This document shows positions 31,424 through 32,820 of a stretch of 32,820 nt of DNA, piece after piece (within the stretch, counting starts at the first letter, position 1; each line of letters starts with the position of its first letter). This stretch comes from Mucidula mucida (lineage: Eukaryota; Basidiomycota; Agaricomycetes; Agaricales; Physalacriaceae), in NCBI GenBank assembly GCA_015501055.1, contig JADNYV010000384.1, positions 1-32,820 of the forward strand, read 5' to 3'. The translations under genes and the position numbers were made by a program. The notes beneath the pieces are model-generated. The model did not search any database. It worked only from the letters and a program-made list of their open reading frames with translations, and was not told the origin of the DNA.

Positions 31424-32036
31424 TCACTGGCAGTACAGTTTCTTGAACTCGCAAGAAGAAAGGAGCCAATTGCATGTCCTCATGTTAGGACACTGTACAC
31501 AATTTTGCGTCTTGACACCGCGACGGGACAACTGAATAGGATTGAGGCCCAAACTCCTGTCATGTGCATACACTGCCAGAGCGAAGCGAAATGATGTATC
31601 AGCAACTGACGTAGACTTTGCGTCTACGACTGTGGCTGGGTGGTGAATAGCCTTTGCGTCCTCTAGCAGCAGTGTCTCTAGTACGACTCGTGACGAGGGA
31701 ACTTGGGGGCTTGTAATATGTCCATTCATCGTTGATAGAAATATAGCCTGACCGGTCGCTCAAGACTACTATACATACTCTCCGGTGCTACGAGATCCCT
31801 ACGCGATGAATCCAACAAGAGTTACTCAAGAAAGACTTGACTTACACCCACAGTTTCAACTCGACACTATCATTAGTGTCTCGGACCCGGAAAACCTCTC
31901 TTTTGATGGAAACAGCGGGGCGTATTCCGCTGCCTGAGACTATGTCATCCCGCAGGACACAACTTGGAATCGACACCATGTCTGAACAGGACGTGTAGGT
32001 CGCGCGTCCACCTACGATTCGGAGACGCGAGTTCAA
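31424..32036 (-). CDS. Possible gene or gene remnant of unknown function
   Basis: Two protein-like minus-strand readings may belong together. The upstream one (32036-31842) contains VSIPSCVLRDDIVSGSGIRP and DTNDSVELKLWV and runs into a good GTAAGT donor. The downstream one (31729-31424) contains SSRVVLETLLLEDAKAIHHP and SVADTSFRFALAVYAHDRSL and follows a CAG acceptor. The phases do not match without a base change. No start codon, family or domain was recognised. The element at 32096-32342 lies just upstream. It could be noise. Confidence 0.25.
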
Positions 32037-32095
32037 AAACCATGAACATCATGTAGCCGTAAAGCTTTGGGACCAAAAGGGCGATGCATCTGTAG

Positions 32096-32342
32096 TACTG
32101 TAGCGTTTCAACCGTAACTTCACAGCCTGTGACCCATTATGGTCTGAAGTTACAGCAAACAGCTTCACAGACCCTTAAATTGCCTTTTTTGGACAGTTCC
32201 GCTTATAGTGGGACCTGAAATTTCCTTATTTGGAGGCTCGTGCCTGACCAAAGTGGTCCGTGACCGTTATGATGTATATATAGCTTCACTTCAAAGACCC
32301 CCGTGACCCGTTATGTGAATTTGCGGTCGAAACGCTACAGTA
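32096..32342. mobile_element. MITE-like element with 28-bp terminal inverted repeats
   Basis: The left end 32096-32123 and the inverse complement of the right end 32315-32342 match at 24 of 28 positions, beginning TACTGTAGCGTTTC. The outermost TA on each side would be the duplicated target of a Tc1/mariner-type insertion, giving a 243-bp core starting CTGTAGCG. Internal direct motifs GTGACCC-TTATG occur near both ends. There is no coding capacity, as expected for a non-autonomous element. Confidence 0.75.
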
Positions 32343-32820
32343 CATGGTGCCTGGAAAGACGAAGAACAGAATGAGACCCGTAAGAGCTGCGGCGGCTTGT
32401 GGCGGAGGTGGTCAGCGTGCCAGAACGTGTCCCATGAAATATAACGCACCAGTCACGGTCCCCGTCTCGACAGTTAGACGAATCAGCTTTGAGAGCAGAA
32501 CTTGAGTGTGGCGGAAACCGGTGTCCTTTTGCAAGAGCTAGAAGCGTGTTAGGATGTTCAGTGCGGATCAAAATGAACAAGTTTACATAGTGTGTCATGC
32601 AGATGGCAATAAGGATGTCCGCCGTGGCAGCAGCGCCACACCAAAACCTTTACAAACACGTGAGATGGATACAGGGATTTCTCGAGTGCGTACTCCAACC
32701 GCCTCGGAGGTCCGCCGGTTGTTCAGCAGAGCAAGATTCCCAGCTATAATGATTGGGTTTTCTGGGAAACGGGAGTTCAGACATATACGGCAACCTTGGA
32801 GGACAAAAGAAGCAAGAACA
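32343..32820. other. Right flank, no recognisable gene
   Basis: A minus-strand ORF at 32335-32598 has no recognised features and overlaps the element end. No complete gene was seen before the window edge. Confidence 0.4.

Noticed and set aside
1..32820. CRISPR array, prokaryotic operons or phage genes
   Set aside because: No regularly spaced repeats were seen, and the genes are intron-rich fungal genes.

Overview
The window is nuclear DNA from a filamentous basidiomycete, most likely an Agaricomycete. Genes are compact and multi-exonic, with GT-AG introns mostly of 45-62 nt, intergenic gaps are short, and several gene families are typical of mushroom-forming fungi. These include a multi-pass membrane family ending in a GIAPTLIIARV-type segment, a secreted dienelactone hydrolase, an M35 peptidyl-Lys metalloendopeptidase, BTB and APH-like kinases, and a type-2 O-methyltransferase. 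I could not run any search; family calls rest on recognised motifs and on exon phases that close arithmetically.

Layout. 0-9.4 kb is a duplicated, partly decayed zone. It holds a truncated membrane-protein pseudogene (minus) with a tRNA-Val relic beside it, a functional-looking tRNA-Val(AAC), a complete leukotriene-A4-hydrolase-type M1 aminopeptidase (minus, 9 exons), a truncated zinc-finger pseudogene (plus), two small unknown genes (minus), a fuller membrane-protein copy (plus) and an intact 148-aa C2H2 zinc-finger gene (minus). The membrane-protein and zinc-finger segments each occur twice, in inverted orientation and interleaved order. 10-14.1 kb carries a secreted dienelactone hydrolase (minus), an acidic poly-serine protein (minus) and RNA polymerase I subunit RPA12 (plus). 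14.5-18.4 kb is a minus-strand run: an unknown 199-aa protein, an APH-like kinase with a stray inverted fragment upstream, and a BTB protein. 19.5-20.7 kb is a head-to-head pair of ER membrane genes, OST5 and YOP1, sharing a 223-bp promoter. 22-26.9 kb has the M35 protease and an UNC93-like MFS transporter (both plus). 27.3-31.1 kb has, on the minus strand, an O-methyltransferase, an unknown 164-aa protein and a small secreted peptide. A 247-bp MITE-like element with 28-bp terminal inverted repeats lies near the right end.

The most striking overall pattern is that many recognisable genes (OST5, YOP1, UNC93-like, APH, the 164-aa gene, the small peptide and the two small unknown genes) are broken by single-base losses, mostly in short homopolymers. 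When those bases are allowed for, each coding length becomes an exact multiple of three. Other genes (the aminopeptidase, zinc-finger, dienelactone hydrolase, poly-serine and M35 genes) are intact through 3-9 exons. This looks more like uncorrected homopolymer errors in the assembly than wholesale pseudogenisation, and it would cause automated annotation to miss or truncate these genes.

I did not find a defence island, biosynthetic cluster or other convincingly new multi-gene system. The O-methyltransferase, APH kinase and transporter are not organised like a cluster. The best candidates for undescribed biology are the small secreted cysteine peptide with a possible Kex2 site, three orphan small proteins (118, 84 and 164 aa), and the interleaved inverted duplications.
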